Source of the DNA: Lotus japonicus
Taxonomy: Eukaryota; Streptophyta; Magnoliopsida; Fabales; Fabaceae
Length of the DNA stretch: 64,000 nucleotides
Assembly (NCBI RefSeq): GCF_012489685.1
Contig: NC_080042.1
Location: 57,207,069-57,271,068 of the forward strand
Direction: 5' to 3'
In this document: positions 22,208 through 34,180 of the stretch, one piece after another
Layout of the letters: each line of letters opens with the position of its first letter
How positions within the stretch are numbered: position 1 is the first letter of the stretch
Translations under genes and position numbers: made by a program
Notes under the pieces: model-generated
Told to the model about the DNA's origin: nothing
Databases searched by the model: none
The model's input: the letters and a program-made list of their open reading frames with translations, nothing else

Positions 22208-23385
22208 TGTAAGATCAAGTTTTGATCTAGTAGTACAACTCTATGTTTTGATGATTACAAGTTAACCTTTTGGTATGAACAATTATGGTACTCTAACGTG
22301 TTTTCTGAGTGTGTTCTTAACAGGCTCTGACCTTGTCACAAACTCACACAAATCAGAAGCACTGTGCTTAAAGAGTGATCCTAGCAACGCTTTCGCAATC
22401 TCTATGTTCAGTCTGAACAGTAGAAAAGCTTCAGAAGATCTGAAGTATATCAAGCTCTGATAAGGACTCAGCTCACTTGAAGCTCTGATGATCTAGACGC
22501 TCTGACAACCCAGATACTCTGAAGGCTCAGAAGTACTGATGGTGTAGAAGACTCTGAAGATCCAGAAGCTGAAGAGTGAAGACTCTGAAGTCCAGAAGCA
22601 ACTGGCTCTAAAGACCATGTACTGATCCTCTGAAGTGAAGATCAGAAGGTACAGCGGTCAGAGGATCCTTGCTTCCTTCTGACTCTGATCAACCAGCTTC
22701 ACAAGTTCTAACACGAAGCGCTCCTCTGATCAGAAGTTAAACAAGGTTAAAGGTCAAGTCATTATCCAAAGTACAAAAGCAAATGTACTATCCTGACGAC
22801 CTAACCTAACATTCTCAGCCACAGCAGAAGCTGGAAATTCTAGAACTGCCCTCCAACGGTAGCATTCTCATGCAACGTTCAAACCCTAATCCTTGGAGTA
22901 TAAATAGAGGCTGAAGATTGGAAGATGCGGCTAGAAGAACTTACACACGCGCAAGCAATATTCAAACCTTCTAAGCTTTCTTTCATCTTGAATTCATTGT
23001 GTTTACTATAAGCTTTTTAGAAGCAATTTCTTTGTAAACAAGAACTTCATATACAGTTGTATAGTTTGCCTTTAGGAGATCAAGGTTGATCGGATCCTAG
23101 AAAAGACTAAGAGAGTGAATCTTAGTGTGAGCTAAGTCAGTGTATTGTTAGTCACTTGTAGGTTTCAAGTGCAGTTGTAACATTTACCTGATTAGTGGAT
23201 TGCCTTCATTCTAAGAAGGAAGAAATCACCTTAACGGGTGGACTGGATTAGCTTGAGTGATACATCAACTGAACCAGGATAAAATCCTTGTGTGCTTTTC
23301 TATCTCTTATCTTAAGCACCTCTTGAGTCTCGAAAAGATTTGTTAAAATCTTAAGGTGGAAGTTTTATTTTGAAAACGTTATTCA
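22208..23385 (+). repeat. 5' LTR of copia F, 3' end missing
   Basis: Starts TGTAAGATCAAGTTTTGATC and is nearly identical to 44931-46110. GTATAAATAGAGG near 22898 is the TATA box. The copy stops at GTTATTCA; the last about 30 bases and the primer site were lost in the deletion that brings in the RNase H remnant. Confidence 0.92.
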
Positions 23386-23619
23386 GCTGGAGGATTATCA
23401 GATCCTTGAGAGCAATATCCCAATCTACTGTGACAACACTGCTGCAATCTCATTGAGGTAAAGTATCACTTTATTAGAGATTATGTTCAAAAGGGCGTAC
23501 TTCTTCTGAAGTTTGTTGATACTGACCATCAATGGGCAGATATTTTTACAAAGTCCTTAGCAGAGGATAGATTTAATTTCATTCTGAAAAATCTGAATAT
23601 GGACTTTTGTCCAGCATGA
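23386..23619 (+). pseudogene. Copia RNase H C-terminus, remnant
   Basis: It reads NIPIYCDNTAAISL, then after a small internal deletion that removes the usual SKNPxxHSRxKHI segment, EVKYHFIRDYVQKGV, DTDHQWADIFTKSLAEDRF and ends in ...DFCPA before TGA. This is the end of a Ty1/copia pol and defines the superfamily of element F. Confidence 0.88.
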
Positions 23620-24048
23620 AGATGGATCAGAACCTCTGACTATGATACTTCATTATCAGAAGATATCTAGTCTTGAAGGTAACTCCATCAGAGTTTAAGC
23701 ACCCACTGGTACTCACTCTGAAGCGGAGACAGTAAACGTGTGTCAGTAGCCCTGATGCATAGTTCCTTGTGCCCGTGTGATAGTCTGTTGTAATGAGTGT
23801 TGATGTGTTTCTCTCCTGTGTGTGATTGGTGTATTATCTGCTGATATGATGTCTTTAATTTTCAACCGTTGATTTTATTTTGCTTTTTAAATCAACAACG
23901 GTTATTTTCAAAACCCATTATACACACACGTTCTCCATCACTTCCGGATTTACACTCTCTCTCTTCGTTTTTCAAAACCCTTATCTCCACGATCTCTCTC
24001 TCTCTATTCATCCTCTTCTTTTCTACCCAAACCTTCAACTGCTAAAAA

Positions 24049-25412
24049 ATGGTGAGACCAAACAGAGGTGAAACCACCGAAGGAACTCAATTTCCAGTTA
24101 TGGCAGTAAGACAAGCTACAGGACAATCAGGCCCTGAAATTCAGAGAACTCAAGCTCAGGCTCAAGGGCAGATGATCCCTCTCGCAGAACGGGGTTGTGC
24201 CGTTCACTGTGTCTATGCTCCTGAGGAACTCCAGGTTCTTGCTGAGTGGAGATTCGACCTAAACAACATTGCTGCTAATGGGTATGAGCTTCGTCCTGAA
24301 GTTCGTGTTCAAGGCTGGGAAGAATACTTCAACAGGCTTCGAGGTCCGGTTTATGTCAAGTTGGTCAAGGAATTCTGGAAACATGCCGATTGCGACGACA
24401 CTCAAGTTGTTTCCTACATTGCTGGCAGAAGAATCATCATCACAGAAAAGTCGATTGTTGATCTTCTGGGTGCACACACTGGTAAAGGCTTCAGATTCCA
24501 ACTAACGGAATCAAAGGTGAAACCCAGGACGAAAGAAGAGACGAACAAAGCTCTCTACACAACTTATAAACCTGGCAAGAGTGACTACAAGGTAGTGGAT
24601 CTTCATCCAAAGCTCAGGATCTGGCACAAGATTCTGCTTCCTTGCATAAATCAGAGACCAAAGGGAAGCTCTCTAGACTACATCAATTTTTGCCAAAAAG
24701 TGATGATGTTCTTCATTCAAGATCACAAGAAGATCTGCCTTCCCTTCTTCCTGTTCTCTTACCTCAAAGAGTGTATCAGGAAATCCAGAACCACTGCCTC
24801 TCTGAAGTCGGCCATCAAGTACATTCCTTTTGGAAGACTGCTTACAGATCTCTTCATTGAGAGCAAATTCGTAGAAGATCTGATTACAGCAGGATGCACA
24901 GAGGATCTGTCAACCATTGCAAGTGATGTCTTTACCTCCACATCTTTGAAGAACATGGGGCTGATCAAGACAAAGGTTGCTCCTGTTCATGAAGATACTT
25001 CTGATGAAGTCAGAAAAAGAAGAGTCCCTCTGGTTGATTATCCTTTATGGTCTCAAGCAGATGCTCCAGAAGCCATTTTGTGCTACATTGATGATTTAAG
25101 GCAACAAGGGTACGAGATAGATGTGGACGATTTTTTCATAAACTTGCCACCAGCTCCAGAGTTTGACTCTCCTCCCAAGAAGAAGAAGACGAGGAAAATG
25201 CTAGTGGAGGAATCGTCTGAAGAGTCTGATCCTTCTGATGGTGTGATTCAGAAGAAGAAGAAGCAAGCTGACAAGCCTAAGAGGAAGCACGAGGAGCCCA
25301 CCAAGCCAGATGTTCCATCTGATGGTGATGATGATGCTCCTCCACTAAAGAAGAAAAAGAAGCAGGTCAGGATTGTGGAGAAGCCAACCCGTGTGGAACC
25401 AGCTGCTGATGT
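24049..25412 (+). CDS. Extra 3' ORF (envelope-like position) of copia F, N-terminal part
   Basis: About 454 codons from ATG at 24049, about 430 bases after pol, running until gypsy A cuts in. The N-terminal 300 residues look globular (WRFDLNNIAANGYELRPE, TEKSIVDLLGAHTGKGF, PFFLFSYLKECIRKSR) and resemble the plant transposon-protein domain often seen in elements of this kind. The end is acidic and basic in turn, with several KKKKK blocks that could act as nuclear signals. SIRE elements carry an ORF at this place that has been called envelope-like. I see no signal peptide or fusion-type membrane segment, so that name reflects position only. The frame continues at 42042 when A is removed. Confidence 0.7.
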
Positions 25413-26045
25413 TGTAACACCCCGATTTCGGTGGCGTCACTTTAGTAACACAAAAATAAAATAAAGGGAAAAAGCAGGTATTTTTTTTTCGTTTTGTTTA
25501 AAAAAAAGACATGTCGAAATAAAGACTTAACCCAATCGCGATTAACAGCGATTAATGTCACACCCCGATTTTGGTGGCGTCACTTTAGTAACCAAAAGTA
25601 AACTTAATGCGGAAAAACGTGAAATATTTTTTTTTTCGATAATAACTAAGACAAGACTGAATTAAATAAAACCCAAAAGCGAAAAGCAATAGAACTAATA
25701 TACAATATATAAACAACCCCCGCTGTAAGTAACAACCTCGTCACGAGTAACCTCCAGTGACGGAAAGAAAAGTGCAACGCCCGTAGGCAATATGTACAAA
25801 CCAAATGAAAAGGGTGAAGTGCCCACAACACCATCCCTCAAAACTGAGAATCAGCTGACCCAATGGTCTGAAAATAAGACCTCCTAAGTCCAACCAACTC
25901 TCTGTGATTCCCGTAAGGAAACCACACAAAAAGCTATAGGCGGATCTACCCTGTCCCCTAAGTAACAAACGAAGCAAGACTGTCAGAGCTAAAACTCTAC
26001 TCCTACACTAATCCTAACTCGAGGAGCTCATACCAACACTCAAAA

Positions 26046-26525
26046 CTATGTGCTAGCATGATCGTCGTCTGAATCAGAATCCAGAACGACCAAGTCTACC
26101 AGCCCTATCCGTCCTCCCCTCGCAACCGCAGTGCGCTCCGATGCTGGACTCACGGGCTTAGGCCTCGAACCCTGATCATCAATGATCGCAACAGAGGGTG
26201 CACTAGACCCTGCCGAAGGCACTCCCACTGGAATCTCCTCTGAGGGATCCTCCTCCTCTGAAGATGACGGTGGCAGCGGTGCTCCTCCGAATCCTGGTCC
26301 GCAGTGAACGCCCGGTGGCAAGTTGAAGCTGATAGAGCATCGCCTCAACACTCCTGACCTCAAGAGTCCTCCACTGTCCACGTGGTCCTCCATGATGCGC
26401 CCCGAATACGTCGCTCGGTGGCTCGCGGGGTCAACCACCCACGACCCGGGGTCGTCCTGATCTATGATCTCGTACCTAATCCCCCCCGAAGGGTGGACCA
26501 TGGTGAACCAGTCCGCAATATTCAT
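26046..26525 (-). CDS. LTR-embedded ORF of LTR B, 159 residues, acidic tail
   Basis: Sense strand of the LTR. The chosen start is ATG at 26525 because it sits right behind a splice-acceptor-like TTTTGTCAG. The frame is also open further upstream, but that part looks untranslated (Leu/Cys-rich, AT-rich). The product begins MNIADWFTMVHPSGGIRYE, has DPGSWVVDPASHRATYSGR, a proline- and glycine-rich middle, SSSEEEDPSEE and an end VVLDSDSDDDHAST. The same place in LTR D holds a related frame (SWELIL...WVSD...SDPSEE). No known domain is recognised; it is not gag or pol. It may be a genuine LTR-encoded protein or part of a leader transcript. Confidence 0.55.
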   Translation of the reverse strand: MNIADWFTMVHPSGGIRYEIIDQDDPGSWVVDPASHRATYSGRIMEDHVDSGGLLRSGVLRRCSISFNLPPGVHCGPGFGGAPLPPSSSEEEDPSEEIPVGVPSAGSSAPSVAIIDDQGSRPKPVSPASERTAVARGGRIGLVDLVVLDSDSDDDHAST

Positions 26526-27198
26526 CTGACAAAAGGCGTTGTCCGCCAAAGCACACACAGAAGACGCGAGGGTCAACTCTAAAGAACTATGTAGATAATA
26601 AACCCAATAGGTACAATTAATAGATAGCCACTTAGGCTTATAGCTAAAGATGTCATTCCTAGGGTTGCATGTTCCACAATAACATAAACACAATAATAGC
26701 AGATAGCATGTTCCAAATAGGTTTAACAATTACCAATCACACTCAACAACTAAATTAGTATGCATGTTGCATGATATGTATGCAGGTTAACCCAGTCAAC
26801 CACATGCATTCCGGAAAGGGATGGACATCAAACGGATCAGCCCTAACACCAGCCACGGTGGAGCCATTTCGGCCCGCGTGCCTTTTACTCCAACAGGGGT
26901 AGTCAGATCAGCAGCAAACCCGTAGGTCTGCCATTTCGGTCTGCTACAAGAGACGTCTACAAACGCTCTTTCACGGCATTCCAGGTCTTATGACCATTTT
27001 GGAAACCGACGAGGTCCAGAGTACGTCCTGTGTTAATACCTCATTAATGTTGCATGTATGCAAAATGATTAGTCAAACAACGTCTCCGTCCTCACTCGAC
27101 ACGTCGCCACGTGTTCTAGGGAATTTAAAGTCTCTAAAAGCTTACCCTAAGGTAAAGTCGATTCTGCGACCAAAAGACACACTTCATAACGACACATA

Positions 27199-27328
27199 GC
27201 TGCTCCAACAGCACCACAACAAACGCTGCTCCAACAGCACAATAACAAACGCTGCTCCAACAGCACAATAATAAACGCTGCTCCAACAGCACAACAACAA
27301 ACGCTGCTCCAACAGCACAACAACAAAC
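27199..27328. repeat. 26-base minisatellite in LTR B, five units
   Basis: Five head-to-tail copies of GCTGCTCCAACAGCACAACA plus ACAAAC, with one or two changes each. The period of 26 is not a multiple of three, so it is not a protein repeat. Confidence 0.95.
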
Positions 27329-30320
27329 TCAACACTTGGATCCGACGACACTCCTCGTTTTTCCAAAACTATGATTTGACTTCCAATGCCTTCCTTCGAG
27401 GTTGTTATCATTACTTAAAGATTTTGAGGTTATTTAAGGTCTTATGAATTTTCTTTATAAAATAGATTCCATTTTGTCTTATCGCAAGTCTTATACATTT
27501 TCAGGATCTCCCAATCCCAAGTCGCTTCCAGAGGATGTCTCGATCCACTAAACAAAATTAAGGCCCGAACCTCGTTCGTCCTATCAAACTTTCTCAAAAC
27601 TCTCAAAATAAAATCGGCATGACCTGCTCGCTATTCTCACCATTCAGAATCTCAGATTCCAGTACAGAGCATATTTAAATCATCACAATCAACAACATGT
27701 CATATATCAATAAATCGCATCATAAACACTTAGCACTTAGCATATAAAGCATGCACCACACATCCTAGATTACCCACATAGCACATAGCATGTAAGACAA
27801 TCTCAAAAACATTCAGTAGATGAATCATCTACATTGTCAGCCGAAGCCTCAGAAAACATTTTCCAATCACACACAATTCCAGTGCATAAACAGTAAACAA
27901 TGTCGAAACATCGACCCTAAGCATTAACTAGAGATTCAGTGAGAAGCCCTCACTTGAAAGTTCTCCAGAATGATCAACTAGTGCTTCCTCGCTCTCAAAG
28001 TGTTGGTCCTCGGGGAAATCCTCAAAAGCACCTTTACAATAACATCACAGAATACTATCAGAATCTATCGGAAACTAAGCTATCGATACTTACTAAGGTT
28101 ACTCGAAGTAATCTATACCCTAAGGTACGATAAACTAGCGCGAAAGACAAGTTTTCGGAAAAGGAAATTTTCCTCCTCCCCCCTAATAGGGCTCGGCCAC
28201 TTTGTGCAATTATGGGGCTCGATTTTTCTTCGATCAAACTTGGTTCCTATGCTTTCATAAGCCGTAACTAAGGGTATTCTGAACTCGGAAAAATTATCGA
28301 ATCAAAAACTGTCGCAGGGGTATTTTGGTCATGATTTTTAACTTTGGATTTTTCAAAACTGAAATCCCAAAAATAAAATTTTGCAGGGACGTCACCAACG
28401 ACGTTTATGACAACTAATCCTACTAGCACTAAGCTAAGGCGATAGTTTTCAGCCTAAAGGTTGAAGCTTTACACCAAAAACTCCAAAAATGGGTATTTTA
28501 GGCTCAAATTGATTCCGGCGGAATTCCGGCGACATAACGGAAAATCTAACCCGGCAGAAGTGATCTTGGGCACATAAGGAAGAGGTTTAGAATCAGAAAT
28601 GAAAGATTCAGGATAGTTTTGCAAAAACCCATAAACTATCCACTCAGAAAACTCTACAGAAAAGCTATGGAAAAAGCGATCGGAGGTAAGGATTAGCGAC
28701 TATACCTCGAAGCCTTGAAGTAGCAACTAACGGATCAACGATCAAGCAAGCGATGAACAAATTTCTTCTTCCTTCTTCCTTGTTCTTGGCCGCGGGTTTG
28801 AGGAGAGAAAATGGAGGAAAATTTGAGTTTTTCTTCCTTTCTTTGCTATATATAAAGGTTGGAAATTCGCGGGAAAATGAAAGTTTCGCGAATCTGATTT
28901 TTCCGACTTCATTCTCCATGAATTAATAGATATATTTTGGCAAAAGAGTTCCAAAACTATAAAGAGGTCTCCTTGTATTTTTGGCAACTAAAGCATAGTC
29001 GGTATAAAACTATTTTACCCGATAAGTTGCTTTTTGCATCGAATGTCGGAATGGAAAACTTCCTTCGGAAGAAAGATTGAAATCATCAAGAGAAATGGGT
29101 GTACGCGTGTGGAATATTCATTTGAAGCTCTGAATAGAAAAAGTCTTCATTGTCGAGAAATTCTAGGGTTTTGAAATACCAGGGATTCGGTTTCGGCAAA
29201 CTTCCGATGATTGGAATCGGACGTTCGTAGATCCTAGAGTTTCGCCTCGAAATGATGGTGATATATGGAAAAAGAGAAGTTCTAACATTTCTCTGAAGAT
29301 TTTTGGAATTAACTGCCAGCGTGCCTAAAAGTGAAAATTAGCTATATACTAGGGTTTCTGACCTAGGTTTAAGCGTGTAACGATCGTGCTATAACTTTTA
29401 TCGATCATAATGCAATCCTTGAACTTTTCCTGAACTTTCTCCTTCATAAATATATTTCATTTAATAAACTTTCGTTCAGGTTTCCCTTCACATTACATCA
29501 ACCCTAATCGTGAATAAGAAGTTTATTCACTTAGCATAAGCTTAAAAAAACTTGGGCCTTACAATTAATATACAATACAAGCACAGCCCTCGCTGTAACA
29601 TCGTCACGAGTGTCCTCAAGTGACGGAAAGTAACATCAAATAACTAAAGGTATTGCCCAACGGCAAACAAGTGCGACCCATAGATAGAGTCATGAGTTTT
29701 ATAAATACAGTCTTCCAAGAAAGTAAGTCAGCCCAAAACGGCCTCCAAAAAGACTTCCTACGTCCGACTACTCCATGCGATTCCCATCTACGGAGAACCA
29801 CACCGAAAAGCAATCTGTCGGAAACTACCCTGTCCCAAAAGTACAATTGACGAATCAGAGCTATGACACTAACACCCAACCTTAGTAGGCTCTAAACACC
29901 CATACCCTAAACTTCCATCATCGACCCTCATCTGGTCATGCATTCAGTCCGGGTCCTCGTCGAAAGCTTCAGTACTGGTCATTACGCTCCTGGTCCTCCT
30001 CGAGTGACGAATCATCACGAATCGACTGACGGACGCCTGGCAGCAGGCCGACCGCCCAAACACAAACATGCAACCAAAGTCAAGGCGCTAGGGTCAACTC
30101 ACGGAATACAATAGATATACAAACAACATGTAATAAAGGGGGTATATACTTATATAGGTTCTCAGTTGCCTATCTTAAGGTATATACTTAGCATGTTATC
30201 AAGGCTCTAATAAACAATTTGATATCTGCTATCTCAACAGTTCAATAAACAATTACTCAACAATTCAATAAGGGTGCATGTATGCATGCAATGTCAACTC
30301 AAGAGATGATCCCAACAAAT

Positions 30321-30870
30321 AGGCATGTCAAGTCGATCCAACCCATCGGGTTGAACATACAGACTCGCACACGCAACTCCCACAATTAGGCATGTCAAGT
30401 CGATCCAACCCATCGGGTTGAACATACGGACTCGCACACGCAACTCCCACAATTAGGCATGTCAAGTCGATCCAACCCATCGGGTTGAACATACGAACTC
30501 GCACACGCAACAGATGACAACGCCAAGTCGGTTCACTCAAAAGAGTCAAACATATGGACGTTGCTCGGGTCCAACGACTACCGCCGAATCGATCCAATCC
30601 ATTGATTGAACATACGGATCCGCGCGTGTCGAAAGGTTATCGCTGAATCGATCCAATCCCTCGGATTGAACATACGGATTCACGCGAGTTAAAATGGCGA
30701 TCGCTGAATCGATCCAATCCATCGGATTGAACATACAGACTCACGTGTGCCTGAGTGACTACCGCCGAATCGATCCAATCCATCGGACTGAATATACGGA
30801 CTCGCGCGTGTCAAACAGTTATTGCCGAATCGGTCCAACCCGTCGAGTTTCGACATACGGATTCGCGCCG
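30321..30870. repeat. Minisatellite array in the 3' LTR of element A
   Basis: Three 67-base units start AGGCATGTCAAGTCGATCCA (30321, 30388, 30455). They are followed by about seven diverged units of 55-62 bases with GAATCGATCCAATCCATCGG and TTGAACATACGGA. The core (CGATCCAA-CC-ATCGG-TTGAACATACGGA) is shared by both subtypes. Confidence 0.92.
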
Positions 30871-33800
30871 TAAAGTCGAAGATACACTCTTGGTGTTCTT
30901 CGTGATGGCCTAGTCTTTTGACCGTCCCAAACCCCAAACGTATGCATATTGCAATATGGTTAACCAAACATCGAATCGTCTTCACATGTACGAGTTTAAC
31001 CACAAATATGAATTTAAAAGGACTCGAAGGTCAAAGTCGTCTTTGCGACTAGGCTGTGAAAAGCCGGAGCACATATTGCACTTAGTGACATTTCCATGGT
31101 CACTATGGTTCATCCCCGTGACGACTATCAAATCATCTCAAGTTCAAGACTTTTCGACTATTTCTCGTTTTTCACAATCATTTCCAAGTCTTAAGTTTCC
31201 CCAAAGGTCTCGTTAGTTAATCAAAGCATTTCAAGTTGAGTTAATCAAGTTATGAGGTTTATTATCGAAATCCAAGTTCCATAAGTTCTCAAGTTCCAAA
31301 TTCCAACTATTCCAAGTTTCCCAAATTCCCCAAATATAATCCCCGGGAAAAGTCTAAGTATTCCAAAGAGGGCTAGATCTCAGACCTCAAGTCAGGACTT
31401 GCCTAGGGTTATTCTTTCAACCCGAAAGATCAACAACATCAACTCAAATGTCATACGCTCCGCAATCGCGTCAACACGCACAATTCGATATCAATTCAAC
31501 AATATTCAGCTCTAAAGAGCGATGCAATAATAATATGGTGCGGAAATCATAAGACAGAAACCAGTAAACGGCCGAAGCCTCTCAGAAAACGGAGACACAC
31601 GTCTCATATAAGTTTTACTCGGCCGAGGCCTCTAGAAAATATTTTGCAGTTCAAAGCGAAAAACAATATCCAAGCAATATTCAATATCAAGCAATATTCA
31701 AGTCGAATTTATCGACGCCTATAAATCAATAGCTAGTAAGTAAGTTGCCCTAACCTCGAGTTGTTCTAGTCTCGCTGTGCAGGTCTCGCTCACAAGCTTG
31801 TTCAGTCAAGCCCAAGGTTTCCACAAACGAACCTTAGAGCAAACAAAGCAAAAATCAATCAAATTAAGTCGATATAATCGAAACAATACTAATTAAAGTT
31901 AGACAAAGCTCAAGAAGCTTCAGAGTACAACATCTAGGCACGAATGAAAGGGCTTTCCCCGAATGGATGAGTTTTGACTCGATTCAAGTTTTGTACAAAA
32001 ACACTTTATTCGCTAAAACGTGCATAACTCGAGCTACAGAACTCGGAATGACACGAAACCAACGCCAAAATTTCGACAACGGAGAGAGCTACTCTATAAC
32101 TCAGGTCATTCAGACCCAAAAATTATTTTTGGACACGGTACCATGGCATATAAGTTTCGGCCACTATCAAAATAGGGCTTCCCGAACTTTTTCATCGATC
32201 TAATTTAATTCCTAGGTATTCTTAGGCGATATCTAGACCAGGGAAACTCTCAGAAAAATTATCGGATCGAAAACTGTCGCAGGGGTATTTTGGTCAATAT
32301 TTTTAGCTCAGAATTTCAAAATTGGAATTTTGAAAAACAAATTTGATGGGGATGTCACCAACGACGTTTATGACAACTAACCCTACTGACACTAAGCTAA
32401 GTCGAGAGTTTTAAACCGAAAGAACGAAACTTTGGCTCAAAATGGGTTTTTCAAGCAGAATTGGAATTCGGCGGCATTTCGGCGAGATTCACCAGAAAAC
32501 AACCAGATATTCATGCTATTGGGCATGTAGGCAATAAGTTTAGACACTGAAATCAAGTTATTTGGACAGTTTTACAAAAAGCTCAAAACTTTGAGCAAAG
32601 AAAAGCATAGAGAAAAACGACGGAATTGACGATCAGAAGTAAGGAATAACATCTATACCTCGAGGTCTACGCGTAGCAACTGTCAGTGAGACGATTAGGC
32701 AAGAAACGGCGAAAAACTTCTTCTCCCTCTCTCCCTTTGTGCTCGCGGGTTTGGTGCTTGAAGGGTGATGAGAAAATTGGCATGGTGATGAATGACTATG
32801 GTGCGTGGGTCGTTTGCTGCAACAAGGAAAAATGAAGAAGAAATTGGTGATGAGAAGAATTAGAAGGCATGGTGTGCGTGTTGTTGCTGCAGCAAGAAGA
32901 AGAAAAAAAAAGAAAACAAGAAAGAAAGATCAGATGCTTGTGCGTGAAAAGGAAAGGAATTGAGTTTCCTTATATATATGTTTGTGGCTTTGTACATTGC
33001 CTTGTCTGTTGGTGTTCAGGGGCTTGGAAAATATATTAACATGTGGTGAGGCAAAGCTGGAGGGACGTGGAGTGATAAGGTTGGATTGATATTTTGAAAA
33101 GATATTTTTAAAATTGGTATGAATTGATTTAGACACCAAATGATTTAGCTCATAGAATTAAAGGAAAAATATAAAGGTGATATATTATTGTACCAAAAAT
33201 TATGAGGAGTTTAGTGAAATGATAAAATATAAATTAGGATCACTTTGAGCAAATTAAAATGTTCAATGGACAAAGAAATGAGTAAGAATTAAGATAGAGA
33301 ATAATTGTTAGACAATTAGAATAAATATGACGTTGTCATATTATGCAATTTAAGCTAAGTGTCCTTCCATAGAAGGTCGATACTTGCTCCGGGTTCATTT
33401 TAAATGAGGAAATGACTTGAACGCAGTCTGCTTCAAAATAAACCGCAGAACTAATTTTTACAATTGACGTCGGATGAGAAAGTTTCCTTGTGAGGAAAGA
33501 TTAGAAACATCGAAAGAAATAGGTGTACACGTATGGAATCTTCGTTTGAAGCTCCGAATAGAAAAAACCTTCATTGACAGCTTAATTTAAAGTTCTTGAG
33601 CTATCAGGGATTTTGTTTCGGCAAACTTCCGAGAATTGGAATTTGACGTTCGTACGTTCCAGGGTTTCGTATCGAAACGCTTGTCATGGAAAGGATTAAG
33701 AGAAATTCTAATATTCCTCTGAAGATTTTTGGAATTAGTTCCTATAGTGCTTTAAGGGTAATTTAATCGTTTATTAACGCTCTTGCCCTAGGCGTAAGCG

Positions 33801-33985
33801 TATAAGAGTCACACTATAACTTATATCGATTTTAATACTATTCTTAGCCTTTTCCTGAACTTTCTCCTTCATAAGTTCATTCCATTCGATAAACACTTGT
33901 TCAGGTTTCCTTCGCGATACATCGAAACCTAATCGTGAATATGAATTTAATTAATTTATTCCAAGCTTAAAACTTGGGTCTCACA

Positions 33986-34180
33986 TTACTACCCTCCAAA
34001 AAGAAAGTTTCGTCCTCGAAACTTAGAGTTCAGTAAAATGCTCCGGATATTATTCCTTGATCTTTTCCTCTAATTCCCATATAGCACCGTCCGTGTCTTT
34101 GTTCCAAATAAGTTTCACTAAAGCACTCTGCTTTCTCCTCGATTGTTTTACTCTTCTAGCCCCAATGCTGACCGACGTCG
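33986..34180 (-). pseudogene. Polypurine tract and end of pol in element A
   Basis: Minus strand: a basic stretch RRVKQSRRKQSALVKLIW followed by NKDTDGAIWELEEKI and YPEHF, then a stop, CGAGGACGAAACTTTCTTTT and the purine-rich TTTTTGGAGGGTAGTAA directly before the LTR. The W-ELE-KI--YPE-F pattern is the usual C-terminal end of chromovirus pol. Everything between this and the start of protease is lost. Confidence 0.75.

Larger units (their letters stand above)
25556..29563 (-). mobile_element. Solo gypsy LTR 'B' with an internal ORF
   Basis: 4008 bases, TGTCACACCCCGATTTTGG to AACTTGGGCCTTACA on the plus strand, flanked by ATTAA (25551-25555 and 29564-29568). The empty site GCGATTAATATAGAATACAAG is preserved in the partner LTR near 37692. 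It shares termini and several blocks with LTR A (for example GTTTATGACAACTAATCCTA near 28405) but is clearly another subfamily. No gag-pol or primer site is present. It carries an ORF (26046-26525) and a 26-base minisatellite. Confidence 0.9.
25413..33985 (-). repeat. 3' LTR of element A (interrupted by solo LTR B)
   Basis: It comprises 25413-25555 plus 29569-33985, together about 4.56 kb, and is closely similar to 37562-42036. On the plus strand it runs TGTAACACCCCGATTTCGG to AAACTTGGGTCTCACA. It differs from its partner by single bases, one extra 67-base minisatellite unit, and a 30-base stretch near 31590-31620 that the partner lacks. Confidence 0.9.

Noticed and set aside
27147..27411. 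Cys/Val-rich repetitive frames
   Set aside because: Translation of the 26-base minisatellite; the period is not a multiple of three.
29616..29879. 87-residue frame identical at 29616-29879 and 37759-38022
   Set aside because: Identity only reflects the two LTRs of element A. The nucleotide sequence is alignable to LTR B, but the reading frame is not kept.
30328..31003. Repetitive frames with SVCSTRWVGST-like units
   Set aside because: Product of the LTR minisatellite in several frames.
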